Shown here: piece by piece, positions 44,492 through 54,353 of the stretch
Position numbering within the stretch: position 1 is the stretch's first letter
Layout: the number at the start of each line of letters is the position of its first letter
Assembly: GCA_009928665.1 (NCBI GenBank)
Contig: SACF01000002.1
Coordinates: 1-64,000 of the forward strand
Length of the DNA: 64,000 bases
Reading direction: 5' to 3'
From: Alphaproteobacteria bacterium
Lineage (GTDB): Bacteria > Bacteroidota > Bacteroidia > Bacteroidales > FEN-979
Translations under genes and position numbers: made by a program
Notes under the pieces: generated by a model
Database searches by the model: none
What the model saw: only the letters and a program-made list of their open reading frames with translations
What the model was told of the DNA's origin: nothing

Positions 44492-45382
44492 TTAATATTT
44501 ATTATATTTTACAATAAAAAAATGCATGATCAGATTGAAGAATAGCGACACAGCAAGCAGTAAAAACGCTGCGAACATCAGGGCCGAGTCGTATCGCGGA
44601 ATAGAGAGCATCTCCCCGTAGTTGTTGGCGATAAGCGCCGGCAATGTATAACCCGGGTCGAAAATATTTCCGGGCAGCTTCACAACATTTCCGACGACCA
44701 TCAGAACAGCCATGGTCTCACCGAAAGCCCGTGCAAGTCCGAATCCAAAGGCTGCAATGATCCCCGGCAGGGCTTTTTTTAAAATAACCTGTTTGATGGT
44801 CTGCCATTGCGTCGCACCAAGCGACAAGGCGGCTTCCTTCAGTTCCATGGGGATGGAACGGAATATCTCAATCAGGATATTCAGGATGAAGGGGATGATC
44901 ATAATTGAAAGGACGAAGGCAGCTGCCAGGATGCTGTATCCCATGGTCTTTATTCCGAACAGGGGACCCAGGTATTTTGAAATAAACGGAACGATAACGA
45001 GGATTCCCCAGAGGCCATAAACCACCGAAGGGATACCGGCCAGGATATCGATTGCCGGATGCATTATTCGAAGGACGATCTTCCGGGTATACTGGGTTAC
45101 ATAGATCGCGGTAAGCAGGCATACCGGTGCGGTGAAAAGCATAGCCAGCAGGGTGACCCAGATCGAGCCGAGAATGAAAGGATAAAAACCAAACTTGCCG
45201 GACGCAGGTTTCCAGGTTTTCGAAAAAATCAGATCGAAAACCGAATAATCGTGCAGCAGGTAGGCTGATTTCAGGTAGAGTCCGAAAAATAGAAAAAACG
45301 GTAATAATGTGACCAGGAGCAGGCTGATTATCATCCAGGAGGAATTGACAAAATGGCGCTGTTGCCTGTTCAGAATAAACAT
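44492..45382 (-). CDS. pstC: Phosphate ABC transporter permease PstC
   Basis: 296 residues, six membrane helices. Typical motifs: GIPSVVYGLWGI, the EAALSLGATQWQTIKQVILKKALPGI loop, and RAFGETMAVLMVVGN. It pairs with PstA. One base separates it from the pstS stop. Confidence 0.95.
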   Translation of the reverse strand: MFILNRQQRHFVNSSWMIISLLLVTLLPFFLFFGLYLKSAYLLHDYSVFDLIFSKTWKPASGKFGFYPFILGSIWVTLLAMLFTAPVCLLTAIYVTQYTRKIVLRIMHPAIDILAGIPSVVYGLWGILVIVPFISKYLGPLFGIKTMGYSILAAAFVLSIMIIPFILNILIEIFRSIPMELKEAALSLGATQWQTIKQVILKKALPGIIAAFGFGLARAFGETMAVLMVVGNVVKLPGNIFDPGYTLPALIANNYGEMLSIPRYDSALMFAAFLLLAVSLFFNLIMHFFIVKYNKY

Positions 45383-45383
45383 T

Positions 45384-46370
45384 TCACTTCAGATCAAGGA
45401 ACTCCAGGTTAATTTTATCGGGGCTGATCATGACATATCCTGCTTCTGTGACAAATTTCTGGCCATCTGATAGCACCCAGCGCAGGAAGGAACGTACTAA
45501 AGGGTTTACAGGTTCTCCCTTTGAAACAAAATAGAGATCCCGGGCCGGCGGCGACGGATAACGCCCTTCATTGATGGCTTTCATGACATCATCCATGGTG
45601 CCGTAGAAATTTTCATCCGGATCAATCTTGCCATTCTCATTCAGGTCGACGGGAACCACTTCGATCCCATCATAGATCTTTCTGCTTTGCATTTCATAGA
45701 TAAAACCAAGGTTATTGTAACCGATCCCTTCTACATTTTTTCTTACGGCATCGGCCACCCCGGGATCGCCGTTAACACCCAATCCCAATAAATCCTCCTG
45801 CTTTTTATTGTTGAGGAATTTCGCCCACATGTCGGAAGCCCCGCAGGCATCGGATCTTGTAAATGCCTGAAGATCTGCAGTGGAGTGTGTTCCGGTAGCC
45901 TGTCCCCATGTTTTGATCTTTCCGGTGATAAAAATGTCGTAGAGTTTTTGCTTGGTCAATCCTTTTGCTTTTAATATGTTCAAAACCGGATTTTCTTTAT
46001 TGACAGTGGGAAGTACGGCATCTTTTGCCACTGCGATCCACCAGGCTCCCTTGGCCTGTTCTTCCGGACTCACGGATTTTGAAAACATGCCCAGATCGAC
46101 CATACCGGAAAGGGCGTCGGTCATTCCTTTACCGGCGCCGCCTGCTGATACGTTGACAGTTACACGCGGATGCAGCATCTGAAATTCTTCCGCCCATTTT
46201 ACCGTCAGCGGATAGAGGGCAAAGGCTCCGGAGATCGTGATCTTTCCTTTCAATGTATCACTGCCTGATGAGGCGCTTTCATCAGCGGACTGATTGCAAC
46301 CAGATTGAATCAATAATCCACCCGGAACAAGCACCAGGATCGTAAAAAACACCAACAGGGATCGTCTCAT
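45384..46370 (-). CDS. pstS: Phosphate-binding lipoprotein PstS
   Basis: 328 residues. Lipobox-like ending SGC (Cys25) after a hydrophobic signal. ISGAFALYPL, SAGGAGKGM and FTRSDACGASDMWAKF are phosphate-site regions of PstS-type binding proteins. In Bacteroidota it is held in the periplasm by lipid and delivers phosphate to PstCA. A TATATTTG box lies at 46414-46407 upstream. Confidence 0.95.
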   Translation of the reverse strand: MRRSLLVFFTILVLVPGGLLIQSGCNQSADESASSGSDTLKGKITISGAFALYPLTVKWAEEFQMLHPRVTVNVSAGGAGKGMTDALSGMVDLGMFSKSVSPEEQAKGAWWIAVAKDAVLPTVNKENPVLNILKAKGLTKQKLYDIFITGKIKTWGQATGTHSTADLQAFTRSDACGASDMWAKFLNNKKQEDLLGLGVNGDPGVADAVRKNVEGIGYNNLGFIYEMQSRKIYDGIEVVPVDLNENGKIDPDENFYGTMDDVMKAINEGRYPSPPARDLYFVSKGEPVNPLVRSFLRWVLSDGQKFVTEAGYVMISPDKINLEFLDLK

Positions 46371-46406
46371 GATGAGAATTTTAACAGGTAAAGATATCTA
46401 TTTCGT

Positions 46407-46414
46407 CAAATATA
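46407..46414 (-). promoter_or_regulatory. Putative pst operon -7 box
   Basis: TATATTTG on the minus strand matches TAnnTTTG; the leader to pstS is about 37 bases. No Pho-box direct repeats were recognised. Confidence 0.5.
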
Positions 46415-46446
46415 TGCTTTTTTGGACATTAATTCCTGAAATTCAA

Positions 46447-47412
46447 TCAGGCGAGGAGCTGATGGATGATGTGTTCCACCGTTTTCCCTTCGGCCTCTGC
46501 TTTGTAATTCAGTACGATCCTGTGCCTCAGGACGGAGATGGCAATGGCTTTCACATCGGCGATATCGGGAGAATATTTTCCCTGTAGCACAGCATGGCAC
46601 TTTGCCCCGAGAATAAGGTATTGTGAGGCACGCGGACCTGCGCCCCAAGTCAGGTATTCCCGTGACCAAGGATGCGCTTTCGCAGCCCCCGGTCTTGTTT
46701 TTGAGACCAGTTCAACAGCATAGTGATAAACATTGTCGGGGACGGGAACTTTCCGGATCAGATTCTGATAGAAAAGGATCTCCGCGGCATTAAGGATCAC
46801 CTTTGGTTGTACTGTTTTTTCGGTTGTCGTCGATTTTACGATTTGAATTTCCTCACCGAAAGCCGGATAGTCGAGCCACACATTGAACATGAAACGGTCG
46901 AGTTGCGCCTCGGGCAAGGGGTAAGTTCCCTCCTGTTCGATGGGATTCTGGGTCGCCAACACGAAAAAAGGTTCCTCGAGATGGTAGGTGGTTCCGGCAA
47001 CCGTCACGGCTTTCTCCTGCATGGCTTCAAGAAGGGCCGATTGCGTTTTTGGCGGAGTTCGGTTAATCTCGTCGGCAAGGATGACCTGGGCGAAAACCGG
47101 TCCCCGGATGAACCGGAAATGACGGTTCTCATCAAGGATCTCCGTGCCAATGATGTCGGAAGGCATCAGGTCGGGGGTAAATTGAATGCGGTTATAACTC
47201 AGGCCAAGCGTTTTCGACAAAATATTAACCATCAATGTCTTAGCCAATCCAGGCACCCCCACCAGCAAGCAATGACCTTTGCAAAAAACAGAGATCAGCA
47301 GGTTTTTAATCACCTCATCCTGACCAACAATGACTGTAGCAATCTCATTCTTCAGGCTGTTATACTTGCTTACGAGCGCATCGACTGCTTCCACATCCGA
47401 GTGAAATTCCAT
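46447..47412 (-). CDS. MoxR family AAA ATPase
   Basis: 321 residues. Walker A GVPGLAKT is at about residue 57, Walker B VILADEINRTPPKTQSALLEAM follows, and the sensor region is ATQNPIEQEGTYPLPEAQLDRF. MoxR proteins act as chaperones for metal-cofactor or membrane complexes. They normally precede a DUF58/VWA protein gene, which is not present here; the following gene in the same direction is pstS. The gene follows the SurA-type gene by 7 bases. Confidence 0.95.
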   Translation of the reverse strand: MEFHSDVEAVDALVSKYNSLKNEIATVIVGQDEVIKNLLISVFCKGHCLLVGVPGLAKTLMVNILSKTLGLSYNRIQFTPDLMPSDIIGTEILDENRHFRFIRGPVFAQVILADEINRTPPKTQSALLEAMQEKAVTVAGTTYHLEEPFFVLATQNPIEQEGTYPLPEAQLDRFMFNVWLDYPAFGEEIQIVKSTTTEKTVQPKVILNAAEILFYQNLIRKVPVPDNVYHYAVELVSKTRPGAAKAHPWSREYLTWGAGPRASQYLILGAKCHAVLQGKYSPDIADVKAIAISVLRHRIVLNYKAEAEGKTVEHIIHQLLA

Positions 47413-47419
47413 GGTTCCT

Positions 47420-48775
47420 TTATTTTATCCAGTTTCTTTCAAAGCGGCATGACCGGTAGGAATCCATGACCACGATATAGGTGGATGCCATTTTCCGGGA
47501 AATCCATTCGCTGATAACATCAATTTTCTTTTTTTCAAGCGCCACTTGCTGGATCCGTGTATAATCGTCTTCAAGGTTGGCTTTGTGGGGATTGGATCTG
47601 GATTTCAGGTAATAAATCCGGTAGTCCTGCTTCCCCCTGTCGGTATTCAGTACCGGTGCGGATACCTCTCCGACTTTCAGTTTGTCGACCACGAAAAAGA
47701 TCTTTGCATCGATCTGGGATGCTTCAAATCGGCTGTTCCCGCTGGCCTGGTTAATCAACAGTCCGCCGCTGTTCTTATTCGGATCATCGGAATATTTGAT
47801 CACGGCCTCATCGAAAGTGAGTTTCGATTTTGTGATCAGGGAAGCAACGCTATCGAGCGAAAGTTTTGCCTTATTCAGGTTCTGCAGGGTCACTTTCGGC
47901 TGGATAAGGATATGACGCACATTCACGTACTCGCCGCGTCGTTCAATCATCTGGATCAGATGGTAACCATCTTCCGTTTCGACGATATCGGATACCTCCC
48001 CCGGTTTGAGTTTAAAAGCAGCAGCTTCGAATTCGGGGCGCATCTCTCCCCGTTTGAACATTCCGAGTTCGCCTCCCTGCTTGGATGATCCGGGATCTTC
48101 AGAATAGAGAACTGCCAGCGTGCTGAAATCATCGCCTTTGGCAAGCCGGTCCTTAAAGCCTTTCAGTTTATCCTTTGCAAGCTGCTTTTCCTCATCCCCT
48201 ATTCCCGGCTGGCGAACAATTACCCCTATTTCAAGCTCAGCGTTCACCAGGGGGATACTGTCCTTTGGCAGTTTCCTGAAATAGGATTTCACCTCCGAGG
48301 GAGTCACGGTCACATCGGATGTAATCTTTTGTTGCGCCTGTTCCGTGAGCATCTGTTCCCTGATCACATCCCGCAATTCGTTTTTGATCTCGAGCAATGA
48401 TTTTCCAAAGTGTTCTTCCAGCCGTTCCGGGGTTCCGGCCTGTGAGATAAAATAACGCATACGCCGGTCCATTTCCGACTCAACCTGTGCATCAGTAACC
48501 TCAATGCTGTCGACCTGGGATTGGTGTAATACCAGTTTTTGGTATAGCAAATTCTCAAGAATCTGACATTTTAAGTTCGTAGCGGTTCCCTGTATATTCC
48601 CCTGACTCCTGATCTGCAGGTATTGGTTCTCAATGTCCGACTTCAGGATCATGTTTCCACCCACAACGGCAACAACGGCATCGATGATGGTGTCGTTTTG
48701 CATTTGAGCCTCCAGCATGGTACGCGGTCCGAAAAACAGACTAAAAATAAGAGGGATTAAAAGCTTGCGGTTCAT
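47420..48775 (-). CDS. SurA-like periplasmic peptidyl-prolyl isomerase
   Basis: 451 residues from ATG 48775; an earlier ATG (48811) is in frame, but the signal peptide MNRKLLIPLIFSLFFG begins at the inner one. The SurA N-terminal domain (about 25-160) is followed by two parvulin domains; the first is clear (LYSEDPGSSKQGGELGMFKRGEM, EDGYHLIQMIERRGE), and the second (about 285-390) has IKYSDDPNKNSGGLLINQ. It assists outer-membrane proteins on their way to the BAM machinery. Three such factors are adjacent, ending with MoxR. Confidence 0.9.
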   Translation of the reverse strand: MNRKLLIPLIFSLFFGPRTMLEAQMQNDTIIDAVVAVVGGNMILKSDIENQYLQIRSQGNIQGTATNLKCQILENLLYQKLVLHQSQVDSIEVTDAQVESEMDRRMRYFISQAGTPERLEEHFGKSLLEIKNELRDVIREQMLTEQAQQKITSDVTVTPSEVKSYFRKLPKDSIPLVNAELEIGVIVRQPGIGDEEKQLAKDKLKGFKDRLAKGDDFSTLAVLYSEDPGSSKQGGELGMFKRGEMRPEFEAAAFKLKPGEVSDIVETEDGYHLIQMIERRGEYVNVRHILIQPKVTLQNLNKAKLSLDSVASLITKSKLTFDEAVIKYSDDPNKNSGGLLINQASGNSRFEASQIDAKIFFVVDKLKVGEVSAPVLNTDRGKQDYRIYYLKSRSNPHKANLEDDYTRIQQVALEKKKIDVISEWISRKMASTYIVVMDSYRSCRFERNWIK

Positions 48776-48797
48776 AATTCGTTTTTTTAGGCGTATC

Positions 48798-49637
48798 TCA
48801 GAAGATCTCAAAACTTTTGTTTTTCAGCGCACTTTGGTAAATATCTTCCTCCATCCGGTTCAACAGTTCCATTTTTCGTTTATTGAGGATGATATCGATG
48901 ATCCTTTTCCGCTCAAAACCAAGCGGTGATACGCTCTCCATGATCTTAAAATCTTTAAAACGGATCAGGTAAAGGAACAGGGAATCCTGGTATTCAACAT
49001 ATTTATGGTTCTTTAAAAAGTCTTCCTGGTTGTATGAGTTCAAAGGTATCTGACCGAGGAAATCACGGAACAACAACCAATTCTGGTCATCCAGATAATA
49101 ATCGAGCGCGTTTTTTTCGCAAAGATCCGAAAGCTTATAATGGTCATCTGGCTCATCGGAATTCAAAAGCTTTTTAAACTGCCTGACCTGGGATGTTGTA
49201 ACGGGAAGTTTCACATACTGGACCTGAACAATGTTATCTTTCAGTAAAAAATTCTGCTGGTTCGCGTCGTAATACTGTTCTATTTCCTCTTCGGTGACCA
49301 GTGTATCGAGTTTCTGACGGATGAGTTCATGTTCATAGGTATAGATGATCAGTGAATTTTGATAGGTCTCGAGTTGCTTCGAAAAATCCATTTGTTCATT
49401 GGTCAGATTTTTCTCTGCCTGTTGGATGATAAGCCGGTGCCTGACCCAGTTCCTGATAAAATTATTTACGATGGTTATGCTGTCTTCACGTGTGGTGCCG
49501 GCAGCAACAATTCCGCGGATATCTGATTCATATAAATAATCGTCATTAACCCGTGCAAGGACCTGTTCGGTTTTATTTTTAAAAAAAGTGTTGCAGGAGG
49601 TCAGAACGATCAACAAAAAAATCAGGTACCGGTTCAC
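48798..49637 (-). CDS. SurA-N-like lipoprotein, periplasmic chaperone candidate
   Basis: 279 residues with GTG start (49637). Lipobox at LTSC (Cys15). Residues 30-135 resemble a SurA N-terminal chaperone domain (VLARVNDDYLYESDI, then a long helical segment), but no parvulin active-site pattern is seen. The C-terminal part is helical. It may be a chaperone-only relative of the neighbouring isomerases. The function is an inference from structure and the gene order between two isomerase genes. Confidence 0.7.
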   Translation of the reverse strand: MNRYLIFLLIVLTSCNTFFKNKTEQVLARVNDDYLYESDIRGIVAAGTTREDSITIVNNFIRNWVRHRLIIQQAEKNLTNEQMDFSKQLETYQNSLIIYTYEHELIRQKLDTLVTEEEIEQYYDANQQNFLLKDNIVQVQYVKLPVTTSQVRQFKKLLNSDEPDDHYKLSDLCEKNALDYYLDDQNWLLFRDFLGQIPLNSYNQEDFLKNHKYVEYQDSLFLYLIRFKDFKIMESVSPLGFERKRIIDIILNKRKMELLNRMEEDIYQSALKNKSFEIF

Positions 49638-49646
49638 TGGTGCGTG

Positions 49647-51638
49647 CTATTTTATTTTGGCGAAGACCTCTTTATTGACAACAACCGGGTACTTTGTGCG
49701 CAGGGCTTTGATCCATTCTTTTTCAAGATAATTCTGATACTCGGCAGTTATCAAGCCCCTGGCTTCGTTCAACTCCTTAGGCTGTGGTTTCAGAACCTTG
49801 CGAACATAAATGAACATTGTGCCCCCGGACGATTTAATGTCGCCGCTGAAGCCAGGTATCCAGGCAATGGAGTCGATGATCCTGTTTTCCTTTTTCAGAA
49901 ATTTATTGCTCTCTATCTTCAGGATGTCGACACTGTCGGTGTTAATCTCTTTCAGTAAGTCGGTGTCGGAGAGACCGGATTTGATAAAGTTTTTCACCCG
50001 TTGAACCGCTCCGGGATCATTCACGGTATAGATGCTGGCATCGAGGCGGGTCTCCCACATGTAATTATTTTTATTTTTCTGATAGAAATCTTTCAGGCCG
50101 AGGGTATCTTTAACTGCTTTTGACCATACTTTCTGATCGGTAAGATCAAACAGGAGAATGCCATCGCGGTATTCAGTCATCAGGGCTTTGAACTCGGGAT
50201 ATTCTTTTTCGAGCTGGGAATCCTCATATTTCAGGATACTTTCATCTAAAAAGGATGCGTAAAGTCTGTCGACGTAGGACTCGATCTTTTGTTTTTCCTG
50301 TTTCCGCTGGGTTTTTTCAAGATATTCTGCAAAATCAGACTGGAGGAAGGTCCGGTTGCCCACCTTGAAAATCATATTCGACAGTTCACCTGCCTGCGCA
50401 ACCTTCCATTTTCCGAAAAATATACTGTCGGTGACCACGCGGTAGAAATCTTTCTTTGCATCGGGGCTCTCGGTCACACCATTTTCGCTTTTAATCCGTG
50501 CGATCACGACCTGTTTTGTCTGGTCGCCCCTGTTATCCTTCATGATCTTCTGTTTAAGCTCCTGCTTTTCTTCATCGAATGGTTTCTGACCTTTCCGTTC
50601 AACCAGTTTGATGATGTGCCACCCATAAGGCGTGACAGTCGGTTTTGAGAAGTCGCCGGGGTTGTTCAGGGTATAGATTGCCCCGATGAATTCAGGCACC
50701 ATACGGTTCACGCCAAATGAAGGCAGGACACCGCCCTTGGCAGCCGAACCTTTGTCGTCGGAGCAGGTTTTCACCAGGTCCTCAAAAGGAACACCCTGGG
50801 TCAGTTTGGTATAGATGGAATCGATCCGTTTCTGGAGTCGTATGGAATCGTCGGGTGTTGCATTTTTCGGGATCGATACGAAAATATGGGCAACTGTCAC
50901 TTTCCCCAATGCCGGTCGGCGTTCGGTGATCCTGATCAGGTGATATCCGTAATCGCTGCGCACGGGATTCGAAACAGAACCTGTTTCGGTAAGGTAGGCG
51001 CCATTTTCGAAAGGATAGACCATATCGAATACCGTGAAATAACCCAGGTCTCCTTTATTACCTCTGAGGAACGGGTGCTGTTGGTTGGCTTCCCGGTCTT
51101 TCGCCGAAGGATCTTCGGAAAACTCAAGCGCCATGCTCTCAAAGCTTGCGCCTTGTACCAGTTTTTCCTTTACCATCATCGCTTTCTTGTATGCGGCAAG
51201 GGTATCATCAGGTTCGGGGGATGGTTTGAGTTTAAAGAAAATATGACTTGCCCGCAGGTCCGTTTTCTGTCGTTCATAGGCTTCATGCATCAACCTATCG
51301 AGGGTAGCTTCATCAGTAAAGTAGGGTTTTGCAAGCTGTTCGCGGTATCCGTTCAGTTCATTACGGAACGAGGTAAGGGTGTCGAGACCAAGTTCTTCGG
51401 CCTGTTGAACCTTCAATTTAAAATTGATAAAAAGGTCGAGGTACTCCTCGAGTGATTTTTTATCGATATTTTCTCCTTTTACGTTGTTTTTCTGATAGAT
51501 ATTCATGAATTCGCCGACCTGAATCTTTTTCCCGGCGATGGTCATCAATACTTCGTCATTCTTAACCTGTGCAAAAGTTGCGAAGGAAGTAACGAAAGCT
51601 GCTAAAAGGATAAGATATTTACCTGCTGCCCTGTTCAT
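49647..51638 (-). CDS. PpiD/SurA-like periplasmic peptidyl-prolyl isomerase with two parvulin domains
   Basis: 663 residues; signal peptide 1-23 (VTSFATFA|Q). The N-terminal chaperone-type region is followed by parvulin domains at about 125-230 (DLRASHIFFKL, FRGNKGDLGYFTV, YGYHLIRITER) and 245-345 (KVTVAHIFVSI, VKTCSDDKGSAAKGGVLPSFG, YGWHIIKLVERKGQ). The C-terminal 300 residues are helical. It probably folds outer-membrane and secreted proteins. It is the first gene after guaB in the same direction, in an order common to Bacteroidota. Confidence 0.92.
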   Translation of the reverse strand: MNRAAGKYLILLAAFVTSFATFAQVKNDEVLMTIAGKKIQVGEFMNIYQKNNVKGENIDKKSLEEYLDLFINFKLKVQQAEELGLDTLTSFRNELNGYREQLAKPYFTDEATLDRLMHEAYERQKTDLRASHIFFKLKPSPEPDDTLAAYKKAMMVKEKLVQGASFESMALEFSEDPSAKDREANQQHPFLRGNKGDLGYFTVFDMVYPFENGAYLTETGSVSNPVRSDYGYHLIRITERRPALGKVTVAHIFVSIPKNATPDDSIRLQKRIDSIYTKLTQGVPFEDLVKTCSDDKGSAAKGGVLPSFGVNRMVPEFIGAIYTLNNPGDFSKPTVTPYGWHIIKLVERKGQKPFDEEKQELKQKIMKDNRGDQTKQVVIARIKSENGVTESPDAKKDFYRVVTDSIFFGKWKVAQAGELSNMIFKVGNRTFLQSDFAEYLEKTQRKQEKQKIESYVDRLYASFLDESILKYEDSQLEKEYPEFKALMTEYRDGILLFDLTDQKVWSKAVKDTLGLKDFYQKNKNNYMWETRLDASIYTVNDPGAVQRVKNFIKSGLSDTDLLKEINTDSVDILKIESNKFLKKENRIIDSIAWIPGFSGDIKSSGGTMFIYVRKVLKPQPKELNEARGLITAEYQNYLEKEWIKALRTKYPVVVNKEVFAKIK

Positions 51639-51705
51639 TTCTTTAAAGTTTAGTTGTATAACGTTTTTTTATGATCTTAATTATGGTTGGTCTGGTTAAA
51701 ATGGT

Positions 51706-53172
51706 TTATCGGCTGTAGTTTGGCGCTTCGCTGGTAATCGTCACATCGTGGGGATGACTTTCGGTAATCCCGGCTGAAGTGATCTTGATGAATTTGGCTT
51801 CCTGAAGTTTTTCAATGGCGGTTGATCCGGTATAGCCCATCCCCGACTTCAGTCCGCCTACCATCTGGTATATCACCTCCGAAAGTGAACCCTTGTAAGG
51901 GACCCTCCCCACAATTCCTTCGGGTACGAGTTTACGGATGTCATCTTCCATATCCTGGAAATACCGGTCCTTCGATCCTTGCTGCATGGCTTCGATGGAA
52001 CCCATACCGCGGTATGTTTTGAATTTACGGCCTTCGAATATCACTGTTTCTCCGGGTGACTCATCGACGCCGGCGAATAACGAACCGGCCATGATCGAGT
52101 GGGCGCCGGCGGCAATAGCTTTAACGATATCACCGGTATACCTGATACCGCCATCGGCAATCGCAGGGATACCGGTACCCTTGAGGGCAGTTGCCACATC
52201 ATAAATGGCTGAAAGTTGCGGGACACCGATCCCGGCTATGATCCTGGTGGTACAGATGGATCCCGGTCCGATTCCGATTTTTACGGCGTCGACACCAACA
52301 CGGGCCAAATCTCTGGCAGCCTCGGCTGTGCCTATATTCCCAACGACCAGGTCGACATCCGGGAAAGAAGATTTCACCCGACGCGCCATCTCTATAACGC
52401 CACGGGTATGTCCGTGCGCCGTATCGATCACAATGGCATCAACATTTTCACGGACCAGGGCGGCTACCCGGTCGAGGGTATCGCCGGTCACCCCGACACC
52501 ACCAGCCACGCGGAGCCTTCCCAACTGGTCTTTACAGGCATTCGGACGAGCTTTTATCTTGATAATGTCTTTGTAAGTGATAAGTCCGATAAGTTTCTGC
52601 TGCTTGTCGACAACCGGAAGTTTCTCGATTTTGTGTTTCTGCAAAATAGCTTCTGCCTGTTCAAAATCGGTAAATTCGTTGATGGTGATTACATTCCGGG
52701 TCATGACCTCCGTGACAGGTCGGGTATGATCGCGTTCAAAGCGGAGGTCGCGGTTGGTAATGATCCCTACCAAAACATTTTCTGAGTTGGTGACAGGGAT
52801 TCCCCCGATTCCATACTCCTTCATCATGGCAAGCGCGTCACCAACCAGTGCATTTTCTTTGAGGGTGACAGGCTCCAGGATCATCCCGTTTTCGGCACGC
52901 TTTACTTTTCGGACCTGCATCGCCTGTTCTTCGATGGTCATATTCTTATGCAGCACACCGATACCACCCTCCTGGGCCATGGCAATAGCCATTCGCGATT
53001 CGGTCACTGTGTCCATGGCTGCTGAAACGATGGGAATATTCAGCCGGATATTCTTCGTAAACAAGGAGGTGATATCCACTTCGCGCGGAAGAACTTCAGA
53101 ATATGCCGGAACGAGAAGCACATCATCATACGTCAAACCCTCTCCCCTGAATTTATCTGAGTTTAAAAACAT
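51706..53172 (-). CDS. guaB: IMP dehydrogenase
   Basis: 488 residues from ATG 53172 (upstream in-frame TTG rejected). Start [22 protein letters not shown] is typical. Two CBS domains occupy about 95-205 and the catalytic cysteine lies in [11 protein letters not shown]. It oxidises IMP to XMP, the first step toward GMP. A TACATTTG box (53200-53193) lies upstream. It leads into the periplasmic isomerase genes, a conserved Bacteroidota neighbourhood. Confidence 0.98.
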   Translation of the reverse strand: MFLNSDKFRGEGLTYDDVLLVPAYSEVLPREVDITSLFTKNIRLNIPIVSAAMDTVTESRMAIAMAQEGGIGVLHKNMTIEEQAMQVRKVKRAENGMILEPVTLKENALVGDALAMMKEYGIGGIPVTNSENVLVGIITNRDLRFERDHTRPVTEVMTRNVITINEFTDFEQAEAILQKHKIEKLPVVDKQQKLIGLITYKDIIKIKARPNACKDQLGRLRVAGGVGVTGDTLDRVAALVRENVDAIVIDTAHGHTRGVIEMARRVKSSFPDVDLVVGNIGTAEAARDLARVGVDAVKIGIGPGSICTTRIIAGIGVPQLSAIYDVATALKGTGIPAIADGGIRYTGDIVKAIAAGAHSIMAGSLFAGVDESPGETVIFEGRKFKTYRGMGSIEAMQQGSKDRYFQDMEDDIRKLVPEGIVGRVPYKGSLSEVIYQMVGGLKSGMGYTGSTAIEKLQEAKFIKITSAGITESHPHDVTITSEAPNYSR

Positions 53173-53192
53173 ATGCTTCAAAATTAAGTGTG

Positions 53193-53200
53193 CAAATGTA
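53193..53200 (-). promoter_or_regulatory. Putative guaB -7 promoter box
   Basis: TACATTTG on the minus strand, 20 bases upstream of the guaB start, matches TAnnTTTG. Confidence 0.5.
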
Positions 53201-53317
53201 AGAAAAAATGAACAGTTAAAATCTTTGAAACGGTAATAAAATAGAAATTCAGGGACGCTCCCAGGCTTTCTTCAGATACTGTGTATAACAAGAGCTTTAA
53301 ATGGAATTCATGAAGTG

Positions 53318-53926
53318 TCAATTGGATCCATAAGAAGTCTTTACAACAAAATAGCCGGGATAGGAAAGGGGAACGCCTCCAAGGTAAATGGTGGGTTTGA
53401 GTTTTACTTTGAAACGGGTTGGTACATTGCCGATACCCGCAAGATTCATACAGAAATTCAGAATCGCATCGGCCGATTTTCCTTTGAGTACCTGTTTCAA
53501 ATCCATTCCGATCTGAATGGGGATCGTCGCTGTTCCAGCCGCGGGGATCGTGAAGGGATTCTCAAGCAACCCACTGGTCATCTGTATTTCATCGATAAAC
53601 AGAATCCACTCCAAACGGTTCAACCCGGCCGGGGTCGCATTCGGATTACGGCCTTCCAGGTTTAACTGTAACGACAGCGGGACGGTCGGACTGGTCAATC
53701 CGGCCATGATCCGTGCCAGGTCAGTAATACTTAAGTCACCAGCCGAACGGACATTTTGAAAAGAGACTCCTGCGATACTCAGTTTTTCGACCGTCTTAAT
53801 CCTGAAATCGCAACGCACCAGGTTGGATGCCTTCTGCGCCTGTTGTGCAACATCGCACGCCGGTTCAGGGATCAGGAAGATCACCATCAGGATCAAGTTC
53901 AGAAAAGAAATGCTTTTTTTCATCAT
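53318..53926 (-). CDS. Exported protein with LEA14-like beta-sandwich features, unrecognised
   Basis: 202 residues from ATG 53926. N-terminal hydrophobic segment followed by EPACDVA, a possible lipobox with Cys25 or so. The remaining sequence has the mixed strand pattern of a water-stress/LEA2-like domain (FRIKTVEKLSIAGVSFQNVRSAGDLSITDL, PLSLQLNLEGRNPNATPAGLNRLEW, NPFTIPAAGTATIPIQIGMDL). These domains bind or buffer unknown partners. I do not recognise it by name, and the LEA label rests on pattern only. It shares a strand and a possible unit with the 82-residue gene upstream. Confidence 0.55.
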   Translation of the reverse strand: MMKKSISFLNLILMVIFLIPEPACDVAQQAQKASNLVRCDFRIKTVEKLSIAGVSFQNVRSAGDLSITDLARIMAGLTSPTVPLSLQLNLEGRNPNATPAGLNRLEWILFIDEIQMTSGLLENPFTIPAAGTATIPIQIGMDLKQVLKGKSADAILNFCMNLAGIGNVPTRFKVKLKPTIYLGGVPLSYPGYFVVKTSYGSN

Positions 53927-54008
53927 ACAAGTATAAAATATCAAATTCCTGATCTGGATCAAAACCAGTCAGGAATTTTCAATCCAAACATTTACAATCT
54001 GTTGGCGG

Positions 54009-54257
54009 TTATCGCTCGATAATGAACACCGTATCTCCAATTATTACCCCGTTGCTGTCAAGCAACGTAAAATCGTTGAATTCCGCAACATTACCACTGC
54101 CGACCGCTTTGGTCATTTTCCAGATTTTATTTTTGCTGGGTCTGTGGCCCAGCGTCCAGCAACGGACATAGATATGTAACGGGGTCTCTTTTTTGAGGTC
54201 CACATCGGTAAAATTTTCCGATGCCCCGGCTGGAACAATTTTTACTGTAATCGCCAT
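54009..54257 (-). CDS. Small hypothetical protein
   Basis: 82 residues with no signal peptide and no membrane segment. Sequence elements: AITVKIVPAGASENFTDV, HIYVRCWTLGHRPSKNKIWKM, DSNGVIIGDTVFIIER. It looks like a compact beta-rich domain with a central basic region. I do not recognise a family. It lies 82 bases upstream of the LEA-like gene on the same strand, and divergent from the sensor kinase. Codon use is similar to its neighbours, which supports a real gene. Confidence 0.5.
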   Translation of the reverse strand: MAITVKIVPAGASENFTDVDLKKETPLHIYVRCWTLGHRPSKNKIWKMTKAVGSGNVAEFNDFTLLDSNGVIIGDTVFIIER

Positions 54258-54302
54258 GATTCAGGTTTAATGAAATTATGGCCCTAATTTATTATGAATA
54301 AA

Positions 54303-54332
54303 TTGTATTACAAAAAAAACCTTTTATTTTTG
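54303..54332 (+). promoter_or_regulatory. Promoter of the sensor kinase operon
   Basis: TTG (54303-54305) and TATTTTTG (54325-54332) with a 19-base spacer, the Bacteroidota -33/-7 arrangement. The ATG is 22 bases from the -7 box, so the leader is very short. Confidence 0.6.
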
Positions 54333-54353
54333 ATATGATTTTAATTCATATTT

